Of a stretch of DNA of 64,000 nt, positions 13,001 to 26,435 are shown in pieces. The translations under genes were made by a program, and so were the position numbers. The first letter of the stretch is position 1. Each line of letters opens with the position of its first letter. The stretch is from Campylorhamphus procurvoides (Eukaryota > Chordata > Aves > Passeriformes > Dendrocolaptidae). The notes under the pieces are model-generated. The model was not told where the DNA came from, ran no database searches, and worked only from the letters and a program-made list of their open reading frames with translations. Where the stretch lies: NCBI GenBank assembly GCA_013396655.1, contig WBMV01003343.1, positions 793,253-857,252 on the forward strand. Reading direction: 5' to 3'.

Positions 13001-15734
13001 GTTTCTATACTGTTGGACACAGTTGATTCATGTTTCACAGTTGTGCTCCCTAAAAACAGATCTTACATCTCCTGTTACCCATTTTTTGAACTGTCTGATG
13101 CTGTGCTTATGGCAGGATAACATTCCAGATGCAAGACACTGTTCACTCTGCATGAACTTGAGCAGTTGTTGTAGTTTCAGAGTTCTGAGACTCAGAGTGC
13201 ATCATGAGTGAGATCACTATTAGCAAAGGTATTAACCCTGCTCAAGTTTTTGCTTATGAAATTCATTTAGTGAGAAAGGGCATGTAGCAGATAGATGCTG
13301 TCTTGGTCTATGGCATTTAACAAAAATGCTATGACATTTTATTATTTTACCGTTTTATTATACTACTAATAGAGCAGACAAATTTGGGACCTTGGCCAAG
13401 ATGGCTAAGCCCAGCAACAACTGTAAGGTGCTAGAATCTGTATGCAGAAACTCTTCACTCTCCCAACATTTGCTCTACTCTCCTGCATCATTTCAGAAAG
13501 TTCACATGAAAAATACCCAGATGAAAAGCAAGGCATCTTGCTGGTTTGTCTCTCCCTGAGCACATTTTATATAGAACTCACAGATGTCAAATTCAAAGGG
13601 GTCATCTAGTTTCTGCTCACTCTTCTTCTAACATCTTATGCTTTAGGGTAGGAGTTCCTAAACTTACAGACTTCAAAAGGGATTGAACAGTGAAAAGATG
13701 CAGAGAAGACAAAAGGAAGTCTGTGGTCAAACACCCAAAACAGTCACAAACTAATAGAAGGAGGTTTTAAGTAGCCACAGATTGAGGCTGGACAAATGAA
13801 TTTTCAAAAGGTGTAATTTCAAACTGCAGTAACAGGTGATGAGAGCAAAGACTTCTCTTCACTGTGCTGTAAACAATGACACCAGAATCAACACCGTGTT
13901 TTTAAATTTGGTACACCACTACTCAACCTGCAAAGGAAGGAAAGTTAGGCACTCCACATCATTCCCAAAGGAAATGTACTTTTGAGTGAAAAATGTGAAA
14001 CAGGAAGTGACTTCTCAAACAACTCATCTTACCTCTATAGGGCTGCTTTAATTTACTTAAGCAAATTAATTAATGAGATATCCAAAGATGTGTCACCCGA
14101 GTATTGTTACGGACTAAATATCACAAAAGGAATGAACAATGGAGATGGAAGACAAGGACCATAAGATATGATGAAAGCTGCTGATATCTGTGCAGGAAGA
14201 GTAAAATCAGAGTCAGAGGAGTGTTCCAAACATCAGGTCAGAAAAGCGACCACCACAGAAAGACCACACCATTTCAGACAACATAAAGCCAAAATGCAAA
14301 ACTGTATATTAGTGGACTAAAAAAAGAACAAAAGTAGAAAGAGGATCAATGAAAATTATCATACTTACACAACCTAAAGACTACTGAAGAAAATTACACA
14401 CAAAAATTTAAAAATTACTAATGTGTTTATGGTAAGGACAAAACAAATGGAGGGATAGGCAATCAACAGCCAACTGGGAGTGCAGTAGGCATTCAGTATG
14501 GGAACAGGAAAAGCTCCAGGACGGTGGCAAAGTTGCAATGGAGACTGTGACAGCAGTGCAAATAGACAGTTATGTAAGGAGGACTTAGAGATGCAGTTAT
14601 CTTTAATTTCTAAATTGTACATTAAAATTTGATACAAAATTTCTGCAAAAAAGTTGGTCTTTTTTCTTTTTTGTTTCCAAGTGACTGACATGAACTGTAG
14701 ATCTAGGGGCAGAGTGCTGCACATTGAGGTAATTCCTCCTTTCCAATCTTCTTTTCTACATTTAATACACAGTACAGGTCCTCCTAATTAATTAAAAAAT
14801 TGCTTCCTAAATTATTGCATGCATACTTTTCTGACAGATAACAGTTAGGTGTTAAGATATTTAACTGATGTGCAGGAACAAAAGAAAACAAACAAAACAA
14901 AAAAAAATCACATATCCTGGAATGTCAGTTCTTTCTCTCATGTACTAAAATACAAACTTGTTCCCATTTAGTGCAGCAGTAGATGCACTAAACATAACAT
15001 ACTGAACATAAGTCACAGGACAAGGTCCAGATAAACTAGAACTGTAGATGACATCCAGTTGCCAGGTCAGAAAACGTCTGAAATCATAATCAGGTTTCCT
15101 GCTGCAGCTATGAAACATCATTCAAACATCCCGAAGAGTCAACAAATAGACCATAACAATTCTGAAATCAAATCGGGATACTGATGCACAGATTTCTCTG
15201 TTGTTTAGTTTCGTCTTACAACTTCCTTTAAATATTGTTTTTTTAGACCTTGTGGGGAATTACACATGTGCCTTTTTGTTATCTATGCTCTTCTGCAAAT
15301 GTACTATTAATTGACAAGTCTATCTTGTTCAACCTCTTTCAAGTTGATTGACTTCCAAAACAGGCATTTAGAAGTGTTATTTATGAAAGTAATCACAACA
15401 AACAAAGCACCATTGCTTAAAAATATGCTCTATTGTACAGATGAACATTTTCTTTTGGAATCTGTACAGAACTACAGCTGCTACCTGCTGTGCTTCATTA
15501 CAGAATTCAAAATTACTATGAAAACAAACAAAAAACAAGTTGCCTTTTCAGCTGTGCAGAAGCTTTCATCAAAAATTGCAAATTTTTCAGGAATATTATT
15601 CACTCCCCTTTTGTCCCCCTTTGCAAATTTCCAATCAGTTTACATATTGATCCTGAAGATCAAGGTGACACTAAAGGAATGTGTCGCTTTTGTATGGTAT
15701 GAAAACACTGCAGTTTATCAATATAAGTAGTGTA
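10073..15734. other. Gene-less stretch
   Basis: No recognised gene or transposon. A T-run followed directly by an A-run at 11885-11905 can fold on itself and is followed by a short G-rich patch. A slightly GC-richer patch at 12490-12610 has no recognisable homology. The frame of 139 codons at 15311-15730 begins with a TTG codon and reads as random sequence. Confidence 0.55.
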
Positions 15735-15858
15735 GATTGCCCAGAGAAGTTGTGGATGCCCCCTGCAACCCAGTCTAGTGGAAGGTGCCCCTGCACTATG
15801 GCAGGAGGGTTGGACCTAGATGATCTTTAAGGCCCCTTCCAACCCAAACCATTCTATG
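15735..15858 (+). mobile_element. CR1 LINE 3'-end fragment with internal deletion
   Basis: The fragment starts in the GCCCAGAGAAGTTGTGGATG block of the CR1 3' region. It continues through CAGTCTAGTGGAAGGTGCCC to the diagnostic TAGATGATCTTTAAGG and ends at AACCATTCTATGG. Compared with other copies here, such as 37059-37220, about 45 bp are missing near 15761, between the GGATGCCCC block and the CTAGTGG block. This is a dead, 5'-truncated copy of a non-LTR retrotransposon with no coding sequence left. Confidence 0.93.
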
Positions 15859-16593
15859 GTTACACACCATACTGAAAAAACACCACATATGACTGTGCCA
15901 AAGCATAAACTACTCCATCTGAGCACAACATAGTAGTCCAGCTGGGTCCACCAGATGCTCTCGGCTAGATTCACTGGAAACAGTACCACTCTTCTTCCAC
16001 TGGTCAAAGCCAGTGCCTCCTTCTTATCTTACCCTTTTTAACTTCTAATACAAATACTGAAATCATCTAAGCCATTGCCATGCAAATGTGGCATTCTGTA
16101 CAAAGCATTCCTCCAGGCCAGCAGGTCTGTGAAAAGCAATTTTGTCCTGAGTGAAGATCAGATGCATTAAATTGGCCATCACAAAGTTACTGTTTCATGC
16201 AGAGAACCATAAACAAGGAACAACAAAGAATAGTGGGTATCAGACGTGATGCCAGAACACCATTTGGTGGGCCCTCTGCTCACAGACTTGTCAATGATTT
16301 AAGACACCGCTCATCCCAACAAAGTTTTATACCTCACTATGCTTCTGCACATGCAGCTACTGAATGCATCACACTGAAACACCATCACAGCCACTTTCCC
16401 CAAGAACGACAAAACTATCTCCCTGCCAGCCCTGTCTGAAGTGGTTGGATTAATTTCCAGCCTGCCTAGTGCAATAATGAAAAGATGATTTTATTTAAGT
16501 GTTAGAAGAAACAGCATCCATGCCCTTAAACCAACTGTCAGTGAAAATGCACATGGGAAGAAAAAGTTTACAGTCATCACTCATTTGTATTTC
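15859..16593. other. Gene-less spacer between two CR1 fragments
   Basis: No gene or repeat is recognised. The flanking CR1 pieces have opposite orientations, so this is not one interrupted element. Confidence 0.5.
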
Positions 16594-16723
16594 GAAGAAT
16601 CTCAGAGCCATTAAGGTCGGAAAAGATCTCTAAGACCATCCCTCAGACTAGCACCACCACCATGTTCACCACTTAACCATGTCCTCAGATGCCATATCTA
16701 CATGGTTTTTTGAACACTTCAGG
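16594..16723 (-). mobile_element. CR1 LINE fragment, diverged
   Basis: Read on the plus strand, the order AGAATCTCAGAGCCATTAAG, GTCGGAAAAGATCTCTAAGA, a degenerate CCATCCC block, CACCACCATGTTCACCACTT, ACCATGTCCTC and TTTTTTGAACACTTCAGG matches the reverse complement of a CR1 3' region. It resembles a subfamily different from the GGACCTTAAAGATCATC type seen at 50097. It holds the 3' end and about 130 bp of untranslated region only. Confidence 0.85.
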
Positions 16724-18557
16724 AGAGATAACTAGCAGTACAAACAGTATTCCAGATGAAATTGGATTTAAACTTTTGGAAACTGTAAAAAAATTCTTTT
16801 TATTGTTTGTGTACCATACTTATTCTCTTTGCTGTATTCTATCTCCTTCCTTAGACAAATTGGGACCCCATTTGCTATTTTTGACTACATGTGAGCAGCC
16901 AGAGATCCTTTGCAAAACACCCACATTGATGTTCAGGTCCATCAGCTGACACTGTTCATTTACTACAGCACAGGAAGGCATACAGATTGTTCACTTTTTT
17001 CCCTCCTTTCACAATATATTATTTTGCTTTCACCAGTATTTTGAGTAACATTTCTGTGTCACCTTTGCTTCAACACCTTCCACATACACATAACAACCTA
17101 GTAGACAAAGTCACTGTGTGATCACAGGGCAAAAAACACCTTGGTAAGTACATATTTGCTTTATAATTAAGAGCTAACTATATGGAGATACTGAGGTATT
17201 TCACATGCTAATTTTACTAAATTATCATATGATTACATAGGTAAATTGACATCTGCAAAGTTGTCTGAATGCCAGGCAAGACCAGCAGCAACATATTGTA
17301 TAAACGCACATTTTAACAGCATGAAGCTTACTCCCACAGGTCTGCTATTCAGTTATTGTTCCCAATCAAGCTGTCAGTATTATTTGGTGTGATTCAAGTG
17401 CTTATACACATCAACATTCCTGTATTGTCTCATTCTGAAAGCAAAAAATATTAGTATACACCTAAACAGGTAAAACAGGATTATCAATTCGGGTAATTAT
17501 ACTCTAGTATACATCGCCAATAAATCATTTAACTCAAGTTCTTATGCTCATATTCACATCCTTACTGACTTTTATTTGTCCCTTCTAGGTCTCATTCCTT
17601 ATTACTTTCCCCTTGTGAATTAAAGCTATATCATTTTGCATACAATATCTTACATATTATGAAAAGTATGATTAACAGCTTTTATCTGTGAGATAGTTAA
17701 TCACAATATTTTGTACTCAGGATAAGAGCATTTGTGCCTGAGTCTCAAAAATTTTTGGATATGTCAACAGTGATTTCTACCCTTTTCCCCTCACCAGTAT
17801 GGGGAAATGCAAAACAAAAAATTAAAGTTAAAAATTATACTGTCAGGCTTCGGTCCTGCCCAAGGGTCTGTCAGCTGTGACTCCATCCAGATGCACATGA
17901 AATTCAAAGAGGCTTTCTGTGAGGACAAGACATAGTGTCATAAGATACTAAGGAAGTAAACAAGCTTCCAACAGGGATAAGGAAGATAATAATATTCCTT
18001 ATTCAAGCATTGTCCCAAAAGGCCTTAAAGTCTTTATGCTCAGTCCTTAAGCAATTCTTTATTCCTTTCAGTGAAGTGTCCTTGCAAGCTAAAGGGCATT
18101 GGGCTCAGTTCTTCAGTTTACTGCTGAGGGGAGGCAACATATGTACTTGAAGAGGGCCAATCATATGTCTAATGATAAGAGCTCAATTTAAATAAAATAT
18201 AGGCAAAAAAAGGGATAACAAAATTATCTTACATGCTAATTCCACAGCTTGTTAAAAATTGTCTTTTTAGTGGTTGTTGGGCTTGGAGATTTATTTAGTT
18301 TAAAGTAATGCAATATCACAGAGAATACAAACTTTGAAATCCATTTACCAGTACCCTCATTGAGGGTTCTGATTTTTGTATGACAGGTGATAATTCAAAT
18401 AGTTAATTCTCTTTGATAGAAAGGTAAGCCATAAAAAAAAAAAATCATAACCCACCACTCTAATTAGCTTTATTCACATTCTGTACAAGGTTGTGATTAG
18501 TCCTCACCAAACAAATACAATATCTCTAAGTAGCAAAGCTAATATGTTCTTGATAAT
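16724..18557. other. Gene-less stretch
   Basis: No recognised gene, RNA or repeat apart from short A-runs. Open frames are short and compositionally random. Confidence 0.5.
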
Positions 18558-18699
18558 TGAGGTTAGTTCACTTGGTTAGAGGATGGCACTAATAACACTA
18601 AGATCATGGGTTTGATCCCCATACTGGTCATTCACTTAAAGAGTTGGACTTGATGATCCTTGTAGGTCCCTTCCAACTCGGAATATTCTGTGATTCTGA
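18558..18699 (+). mobile_element. tRNA-Ile/CR1 composite SINE (TguSINE1-like)
   Basis: The first ~73 bp follow tRNA-Ile. The A-box-like segment is GTTAGTTCACTTGGTTAGAG, the anticodon loop CTAATAA carries AAT, and the B-box-like segment is GGGTTTGATCCCC. This runs through CATTCACTTAA into a CR1-type tail, GAGTTGGACTTGATGATCC, ending in ATTCTGTGATTCTG. Known biology: the head carries an internal RNA polymerase III promoter and the CR1-like tail lets the transcript be copied by CR1 reverse transcriptase. I recall this design as TguSINE1, restricted to passerines. The head has decayed bases (for example the acceptor stem no longer pairs cleanly), so it is a retroposed copy and not a working tRNA gene. 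I see no clear target-site duplication. Confidence 0.9.
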
Positions 18700-18834
18700 T
18701 AAACAGATTTAATTAAAAATCTTTTATCCAACAGGCATTCATTGCCCTCTACTCTCCCAAACTCCCAATACATCCATGTTAAGATAATTCTCAGCGGGCA
18801 AGATGCATCTTAGCTCCACCCTCAAATCTTCCAC

Positions 18835-19050
18835 TTGCTCTTGACCTTTCTTACAGAAGTTTTGCCAGATGTGTCCCCCCGGTGGCTGATGGGGTCAGTT
18901 GTGTTCTCCAGTGGGTCCATTGCAGAGATGTCTGGAACCAGCCGTGTTCAGGATGAAACAGACTCTGCTATCTTCCTACAGAGTCCACCCCTGCAACTCA
19001 CACCACCACCACTACTAAAACCTTACTACCTACACCCAGTACAGCAAGAC
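18835..19050. other. GC-richer block, possible LTR fragment
   Basis: This block stands out from AT-rich flanks and contains phrases such as GGTCAGTTGTGTTCTCCAGT and ATGTCTGGAACCAGC. I associate these loosely with avian LTR sequence but cannot place them in a family. An open frame of 82 codons crosses it but has no recognisable domain. It could be a decayed retroviral LTR or unique sequence. Confidence 0.3.
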
Positions 19051-20935
19051 ATATTTCCTTTTGAAGTTTCAATTTTCCTGTAATTCCTGCCAAGTATGTC
19101 TATTAAAACTCATGTACAAACAGACACACAAAAGAAGTGTGATCCTTTAAGCAAAAATTACTGATTTTCCCATTTTCCCTAAAAGGAAATACAAGAGTTA
19201 AACAATTCTAAATGGGACAGACATCATTATCATCTCAGGTTGGGTAGTTTCTTTTCAAAGCCAGATCTAACTGCTGTTGTAGTTTTACACTGACTCCACT
19301 GCAGAAAGGTACCTCTCCACATGCCTACACCAATAGGAAAGGTAGGAAAATTGAGTCTTCTCCAGCCACTGAAATATGCCACTACTAAGACAGTTATGGG
19401 GTGGGGGGACCCTGGTTCATACTGTCAGCATGATACCCTTGTTGCCATAGGAGACACTCAAAATGATGCTAATCTGCTTCCAGCGGAGCAACCTTGAATC
19501 ACCAATTATGCATTACTCAGCACTTCTGAATTTACTGCAGAACTGTGACAGTTCTTTATTTAGTTAACAATAGCCAGAATTGTGCTATGACTTAGTTTCA
19601 GGTGAAAGAGTAAAGTTACACCACATAAACAAACAAATAAAAAAAAATAGTTATGTACTGTCAGATTCTATACTCAAGACTGTTGAGAAGCCAGGAATAC
19701 ACCTCAGATGCCAACTCTTTGAAAGTAGGCATTATTAAGAAGGACATTTTCAGGTTAGATATCCATCATGAAGCAGTCCAGTACTGGGATATCTACACCA
19801 CCACTGAGTTTTATGTTTCTTGGCTGTGTAAGCACCTAGTTCTAAATAGCACCTGACTGACCTAAATGATGAAGTTCTCCATCTGTAGTTTCTCTTTGGT
19901 GAATAGATGCTGCAAATGAAAGCAGTCGAGGGAGAAATAAAATGTATTTATTTTACGGTGGTAATCTTAACAGAATCACCTATGCACATACCTGACAAAA
20001 TGTTTCATTTGCCAAATGTTGAACAGGCATATGTTATGGCAGTTCCACAGACATTTTACAAGATCTCATAGATAACTCTCTTTGTTGGCCAATGTTTGCA
20101 AGTAAAGCAACACATGCAATGGCATTCTAGGCTTTTTGCCACATTCTTGACATTTTGTCCTTCACATTTTAATATTCACCTACCCCAATGGATAATTTGT
20201 ATTCACTGTTTTTGTTACAATATATTAACAGACTGTCTGTGATGTAGTTCTAAAACAAAAACAAACCAAAAAAACCCACAAAACCAAAACGAAATCATTC
20301 TCCTTAATATTATATTGCTGTGAATTTATTTGACTGGAGTTAAGTATGAGTTTCTACATATTAGGAAGGATTATCATGGTACTTCTTCCCTTTGGTAAAT
20401 GGAGGTCATTTAATGTCATCTACCTACACAGGTGCATATAGAGAACTAGATAATGAAGTACTACAGTAGGAGAATTCTACAAGAGTATAAAGACTGAATA
20501 TGATTATTTTTCCTTAATGTGGCAAGCTTTAAATTAGAGGTCTTTATCTCCCTGCATACATATATTCTACTGAGACATAGCTGAAAATAAATTTCACTTA
20601 GTTCAAACAAATGACTCAATTACACACCCAGTAAAGGTGCCACCCTAAAAAAAAGTAGATAAATTCAATTACAGCAACTGTAAAATCACAACCCAATGTG
20701 TAGCAAAACTATTTAGGGCCAGGATAATGAAAGAGGTAAGACTCATCTTGCAAAACAAAAGGAAAAGAACATTCTTGGTACAATTCAAGCAAAATTGATA
20801 TTCATGATCAATTGCTAAACACTCAAATATCCTGTACTGGTCATTAATAAGAATCTCAGCCACTGTTTAAATTCTGTCAGGGGACATTGCATAGCATCAT
20901 ATGACTGTCCACAGAACAAGGAACCATACATAAGG

Positions 20936-20996
20936 GCTTTTTTCCCCTTTTTTTCTCTCCCCTCCCATCCCCCCTTTTTTTAAACTTTTTTTTTTA
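20936..20996. repeat. Pyrimidine-rich tract
   Basis: About 60 bp of almost pure C/T on the plus strand, interrupted only by a few A residues. This is simple low-complexity sequence. Confidence 0.8.
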
Positions 20997-23387
20997 AGAA
21001 ACAAAAAGCATAAACAACTTGTTTTAATTTGTAGACTTCACTATTAGTAAATATGGTCATCTACAGCTGTTTCATGCCTCTGGAAAAAATTTTCCAGAAA
21101 GGTTTCTGGGACATGACTGCTGCAAATCTGAGCAAAGCAGCCAAAGGAAGCTGGTTTAATGGTTGTTTATGAATTTCTCTGGATTCCATTTCATCCTTAC
21201 TTTTGCAGGAACCCGGTGAAACTGCCCACAAACAGTTGTCCTTTCCTCTCCATGTAACATATGTCCCTTCACAGTGGTCTTACCAACAGGAGACTACAAA
21301 ATAGTCCATTGTGCAGTGCTCTCTGACTGCAGTATCTTTTTTTTTCTAAGACATAAAAGGAGGAGGAAAGCAGTTTAAAAACATCAAGGAACAATATTTT
21401 TACGACAGACACTGGAATGGAGAATAGTCCTGAGTCTTATCCCCTGTTCCCTGAACAGACAAGTCATGAACTTCTTGGCATTTACTTTCTATACTCATGA
21501 AACAGTAAAATCCCAGTCCCTTTTGGTGTCAGAGGCTTTTACCCATCAGCAGTAGTCACTGTCAATCTGTTCGGTAGACACAGCAGAAATGATTGTGATT
21601 TAAATGTTTCAGTGCACTACTTGAATTTTAGGATCCCTTATTGATCCACTGCTTTGGTTTTAGAATCCTGTCTTCAGGAAAGCTCATTGTTTTAAATGAA
21701 TTAAATATTGTGATTCAGCTCTTTTAAAACAGTTTGTTCCAACTGACCTTAACCTTTAAACATTTATTGCACATACTTCTTGTTTCACTCTTACACCACT
21801 CTAAAAAAATCAGATGATTAGTGTTAGGTATAGGCAATGCACATAGGAAATATGTAACATGTCTACAGGAAAAAATTACAAGGACAGAGATAGATGCCAT
21901 CTAATGTCCCCAACGGAAATACTCACAATTCAAAACCAACCAAACCTGTCTAACTTGGTGGAAAAAAAATTAAAAAAAAAGCACATACAGCCTAGGTTTT
22001 AAAAGAACAAAGGGGCAAGCACTGAATGGTACCACAATAAGAAATTCCGAATACAGAGCTCTGTAGCAATCACAGTAATATACAAGCAATATGTTACCTT
22101 TACCTTCAAACAGCTGGGAAAATCCTCTGCCTCCAAATTGCCAGTGTACAAAATGTGAACACTTGAAGACACTGGCAGGTATTAATCTCTATCATGCTAG
22201 TAAGACAAGATGCCCTAACCACAAAATTAAACTTTAATTTTGTGAATATCCTTCCTGCAACTTAAGACTAGTAGGGATTAAAATGGAGGAAGAGATGGAG
22301 GGCAGGAAAGAAGCATGGAAGAAAAGAGAAAGGAAAATGTGAATGAACAGTACATCACAGAATTTGTGAGAAACTCTCAGTTCAAGCATAGAGTAGTCAG
22401 AAGCATATTTAAAAATTATGAGGGACAACTCAAGAATAGAGAAATAGCTCTGAACTCAGCAGAAGAGCCATTCTCATATGCAAGGGTGAAATGATTATTG
22501 ATCATCAATAGAATTAGTTTTAAACTGGAAATTTAACTTGGTATTTTGCTTTAAGCCCAAATTATGCATTACAGCACTTCACAGATGTATGCCCTCCATA
22601 CTTTTTGGAATATTTGCATCTTAAATTTTTAGAATTGTTATTCAGCAATACAGTAAACAAGGAGAAAACAAAGTTAAAAAAGAAAAACCATTAAAATTTG
22701 GAATTAATAAGAAACTACATTAAGCACCATTACTTGTCATAAGTAGAAACACACACCTGTTCAGGAAAACATGCCCTTGGCAAGGACAGCATACAAGAAA
22801 ATTTTTAATTCTATGTTTTAACTTTTGGTTAGGCATGTGTGTGGTACTGCCTTAACAAAAGGCAGATATCATCCTCGATTTCAGCAGTTTCTCACATCAG
22901 TCTCTAAGGTTACAATATACCTTCCTTATCAAACACAGGAGAATATGGATTAACACGACAGATACCATGCAAACTGGGTAGGATGCATCAAAAAAAATAC
23001 TGGTATTTATCTGCAACTTCACAGAATTATACGGTTTTCTTTATCCTTCCAATGGCTGACAAAATGTAGGTTGTTTATTATGCTGAGTTCTAAGGTGAGA
23101 GAGTGACAGAGGGAGGAAGACAGTAAAAATGGGTGCCATATTTCAGGAGATCCATACATTTGCCACAAAAAATACTCACCGCAGAAGCCATGTTGGTACA
23201 CTTATTTTTTATTCTAGCACTTAGATGCCCTCATAAGCAGGCTACAAGTAAGGTTTCCTCTCTCATGGTTGTCTCTGGTTCATAAACCTTGAACTGATGG
23301 CTGAAAAACATCACTGCTTTACCAGGAGAGACAGATTCTTCCCCAAACTAGTATATATTTTTCAAGCATTTTTTTCAGAATTGAGTC

Positions 23388-23388
23388 N
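23388..23388. other. Ambiguous base (N)
   Basis: A single undetermined nucleotide lies within TTGAGTCNAATC. It marks an assembly or consensus uncertainty in the source sequence and is not a biological feature. Confidence 0.99.
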
Positions 23389-26351
23389 AATCAAAAAATC
23401 AACCAAAGCTCAGATTCCTGAGTCTTGAACCAGTGCTCCACATACTAGGGAGAGGAGGAGAACCAGAGCCATCATACTTCTGCATCCTTCATATAAGCTT
23501 TGCAAAGCAGGGAAAAAAATATCTGCCTATCCCCAAATGCATGACTGAGATACTCCTAAAAACTAGTTTAGGGCTGTAAATAGGTAACTTCAGCACTCAT
23601 CTGCACCAAGTTGCCTTGTCAGATAAAAAACAAGTTCAGGTATGTTTCTGCAGAATTTCTTTCTGTCTGATTTGATAACTTTTCTCTGTGTTTGTCTCTC
23701 TCTACATTCCCTTTGAATAACTGCTGTAAATCCTAAATCTTCCCTATTCCTTGAAAAGTGATTGAAGTTCTAGACACAGGTATGTAAATGCTATTCTTTC
23801 TTTTGTTTTTATTTGCCTTCGTGTTACAGCAAATTAAAATAATCACAACAGTGTCATACAAAAATAAATTATTTATTTCTCTTAATGTTAATTATATTGC
23901 TCCCATATCAGACTTTTCAACGGGTTACCCTTACTTACACTGCTACCCAGGGAGAGTGTTATGGAAGACAGCAACATGCCTATGGAATATTGAAATGGCT
24001 GTCTGGATTCTGTTGCATTAACTCCAGGTTGAGTGCCTATTCAGTCACTGTTAAAACACTCAGGGATCCCAAAATACCTTTGTCCTTCATTCTTGCAAAA
24101 CTTTATGCTAATTATTGACTGTCTTCCTTTCTTTCAGCATTCTTACATCCCATTACAGGCAGGTATGGAAACCACTGCTCCATAGATAAATATTTTGGTG
24201 CACTTTTTACAAAGCCACATTAAGCCTGAGAGACAGTTTTACACTAACCCATGATACCCCATCCTACCTCTCTTCAAAGATTTTCTGAAAACAACTAGAA
24301 AAATCCCCTAGATGGCATTTCCAGATTTTACACGGAGGTCTATGTGTAGATTGTACTTTGAGATTCAGTATCTTTAATCTAGCACTCTCTCTTCAGAAAG
24401 ATCATCATGCATCTCACCTTCCTGCCATTACATACCGCATCACCTCTCCTCCTGACAAATAGTCTGTTTTCAAAACAAGGCACAAGAGCAAACACCTTGT
24501 CTTGAAAGTTGTAATGTCAAATCTGACTTTCACCTGTCTTAGCTATTACTATAAATTCCACACTATTGAAATGTGATAATGAGAAAGAATTAACACACTT
24601 TGAAATACCAGGATAAGCTCTGCCAGCAATAAAATAAATCAGGAGATTTTCTACCCCTCCACCAGCTTGTAACAAAAACATTGTGCAAATTCAGGATCAT
24701 CAATAGAATAGACTCTGAGTTGTTTTGTAGATGTACTGCTGGCTGAAATGCTTTTCAGACACTGAAATGGGGCAAGGAAATTAATACTGAGCACTCCAAT
24801 GAGGCAAACAAAATGCTTAACAATAACAGATTTTACCAACTCAGAGACTGAGGCTTGTAAATAAATTGATTACAGAGGGGAGATGTATACTGTGTTGATC
24901 TCCCAGGGGCAAACAGTATAATTCAGTTTACATCACATGGCATAAACAGCATTCTCCATGCCTGTTGGACTGCTTTATAACACCACTGATGACCCATTGT
25001 TTTACTTGATTTCATTTTGTTTCATTGGTTTCATTTAGCTCCACTTGGAGACTGCAAAACAAAGTCAAAGGTGTTTGAATCCAATGAAACTAATGCTTCA
25101 CTACATTCTCAGTCAAGAAATCATCTCAAGAACTAATACGAATTTCTAATGGATAACTGACAAGTTTCTGATGCTACTCTACACAGCCTTGACATTCATA
25201 AAACCTAGTTTAATAAATTAATATAACGTCCTTGGGCCCATTTGCATACTGCTGAGCCCCTTGGTAGGGATTAAAGAGGTTCTACTCTATTATGGCTTAA
25301 ACTAAAACACTAAAGCATGTATGCTGTCCCAAATTGCACATAACACTTCTCACTACTAAATGGAATAAGAACTGAAAAGTAAATTCAGTAGCAACATTAA
25401 CTCAATCCATACAAATGCTTGTGGAGGAACGAGGGCAAACTGAATTTCGGCATGTCAGGGTCCAATTTGCAAGTTTTGCACTGCGTTAACTTAAAACCTT
25501 TCTGGTGCACTGACATTATATTTCTCTGTTGCAATATGCCAACAATTCCTTCAATGTTTCTGATTAAAAAATTTGAGTTTAAAAAAACCCAAACAAAAAA
25601 CAGTTAATTTCAAATATTAAGATGCCCAGGCAATGCAACCACCTAGTATGACTTTATGGAAAGACTTTTTCTCACTACTTACCTCTTCCTAGCTACATTA
25701 TACAGAGATAATGAGCCTTGTATCTACATGTTACTACGTCTCCAAATCAAGGGCTGTGTATCAAGATGATCTTTCCCATTTCCTCCAGTGTTTCAGAATC
25801 ATAATATAATGCAGCCAGGTACTAATATCACCTTTCCAAAAGTTAAGGTAAAACAGGCTAAAGATGTTAAATTGCAAGCATCACTACATACTTCTAGAAA
25901 TTCTGCACTTGCATCATCACAGTAATTTTAAAGAACAAGATGCAGATTTCTTTAAGCCAACAAATCACAAGAAAAGACATCATGTCAGAGCGAAAAGGAG
26001 CATTTAACTCATTGGAGCCAACACCAACCATGGCTTCGTAGATCCTGAAGATTTTTCTGAGAACAGATTTGGCACTAGTGCTCTTCAGCAAAAAAGATAT
26101 ACTTCATTTCAGAAAACCAAAGGGTTTTTATGAAAAAGGGAGATGCTCAAATATAAAAGCCTGAAAGTCTGGAGATTTAATGATAGGTATTATATTTACC
26201 ATACAAAAGAAAGTATTTTTGCACACACACAATATGCATATATATCCACATGCCTCTGGATGGCATGGACATTTTGCAGGAGGAAAAAAAAAAAGGCAAC
26301 AATCAATAAAACTTTTTACAACTGTAAGAACGTACATAGAATAATCATGCC

Positions 26352-26435
26352 AAAATAATTTTAAATAATTTTAATTTAATTAAATTAAATTAATTTAATT
26401 TAAATAATTTTAATAATTTTAAAAATAATTTTAAA
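26352..26435. repeat. AT-only palindromic low-complexity tract
   Basis: About 84 bp made only of A and T, built from AATAATTTTAA and TTAATTTAATTAAATTAA units. The unit is nearly self-complementary, so the tract can form cruciform or hairpin structures. It is simple sequence with no coding content. Confidence 0.85.

Noticed and set aside
14374..14724. 116-codon minus-strand open frame with hydrophobic C-terminus
   Set aside because: The hydrophobicity follows from translating A-rich plus-strand sequence in reverse. No homology or gene structure is recognised.
15311..15730. 139-codon plus-strand open frame, the longest listed in the window
   Set aside because: It starts with TTG, has biased, random-looking composition (many Lys, Phe, Leu and Ser from AT-rich DNA), and shows no domain, splice sites or Kozak context.
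18561..18632. A possible functional tRNA-Ile gene
   Set aside because: The cloverleaf acceptor stem is degraded and the sequence continues directly into a CR1 tail, so it is the head of a SINE.
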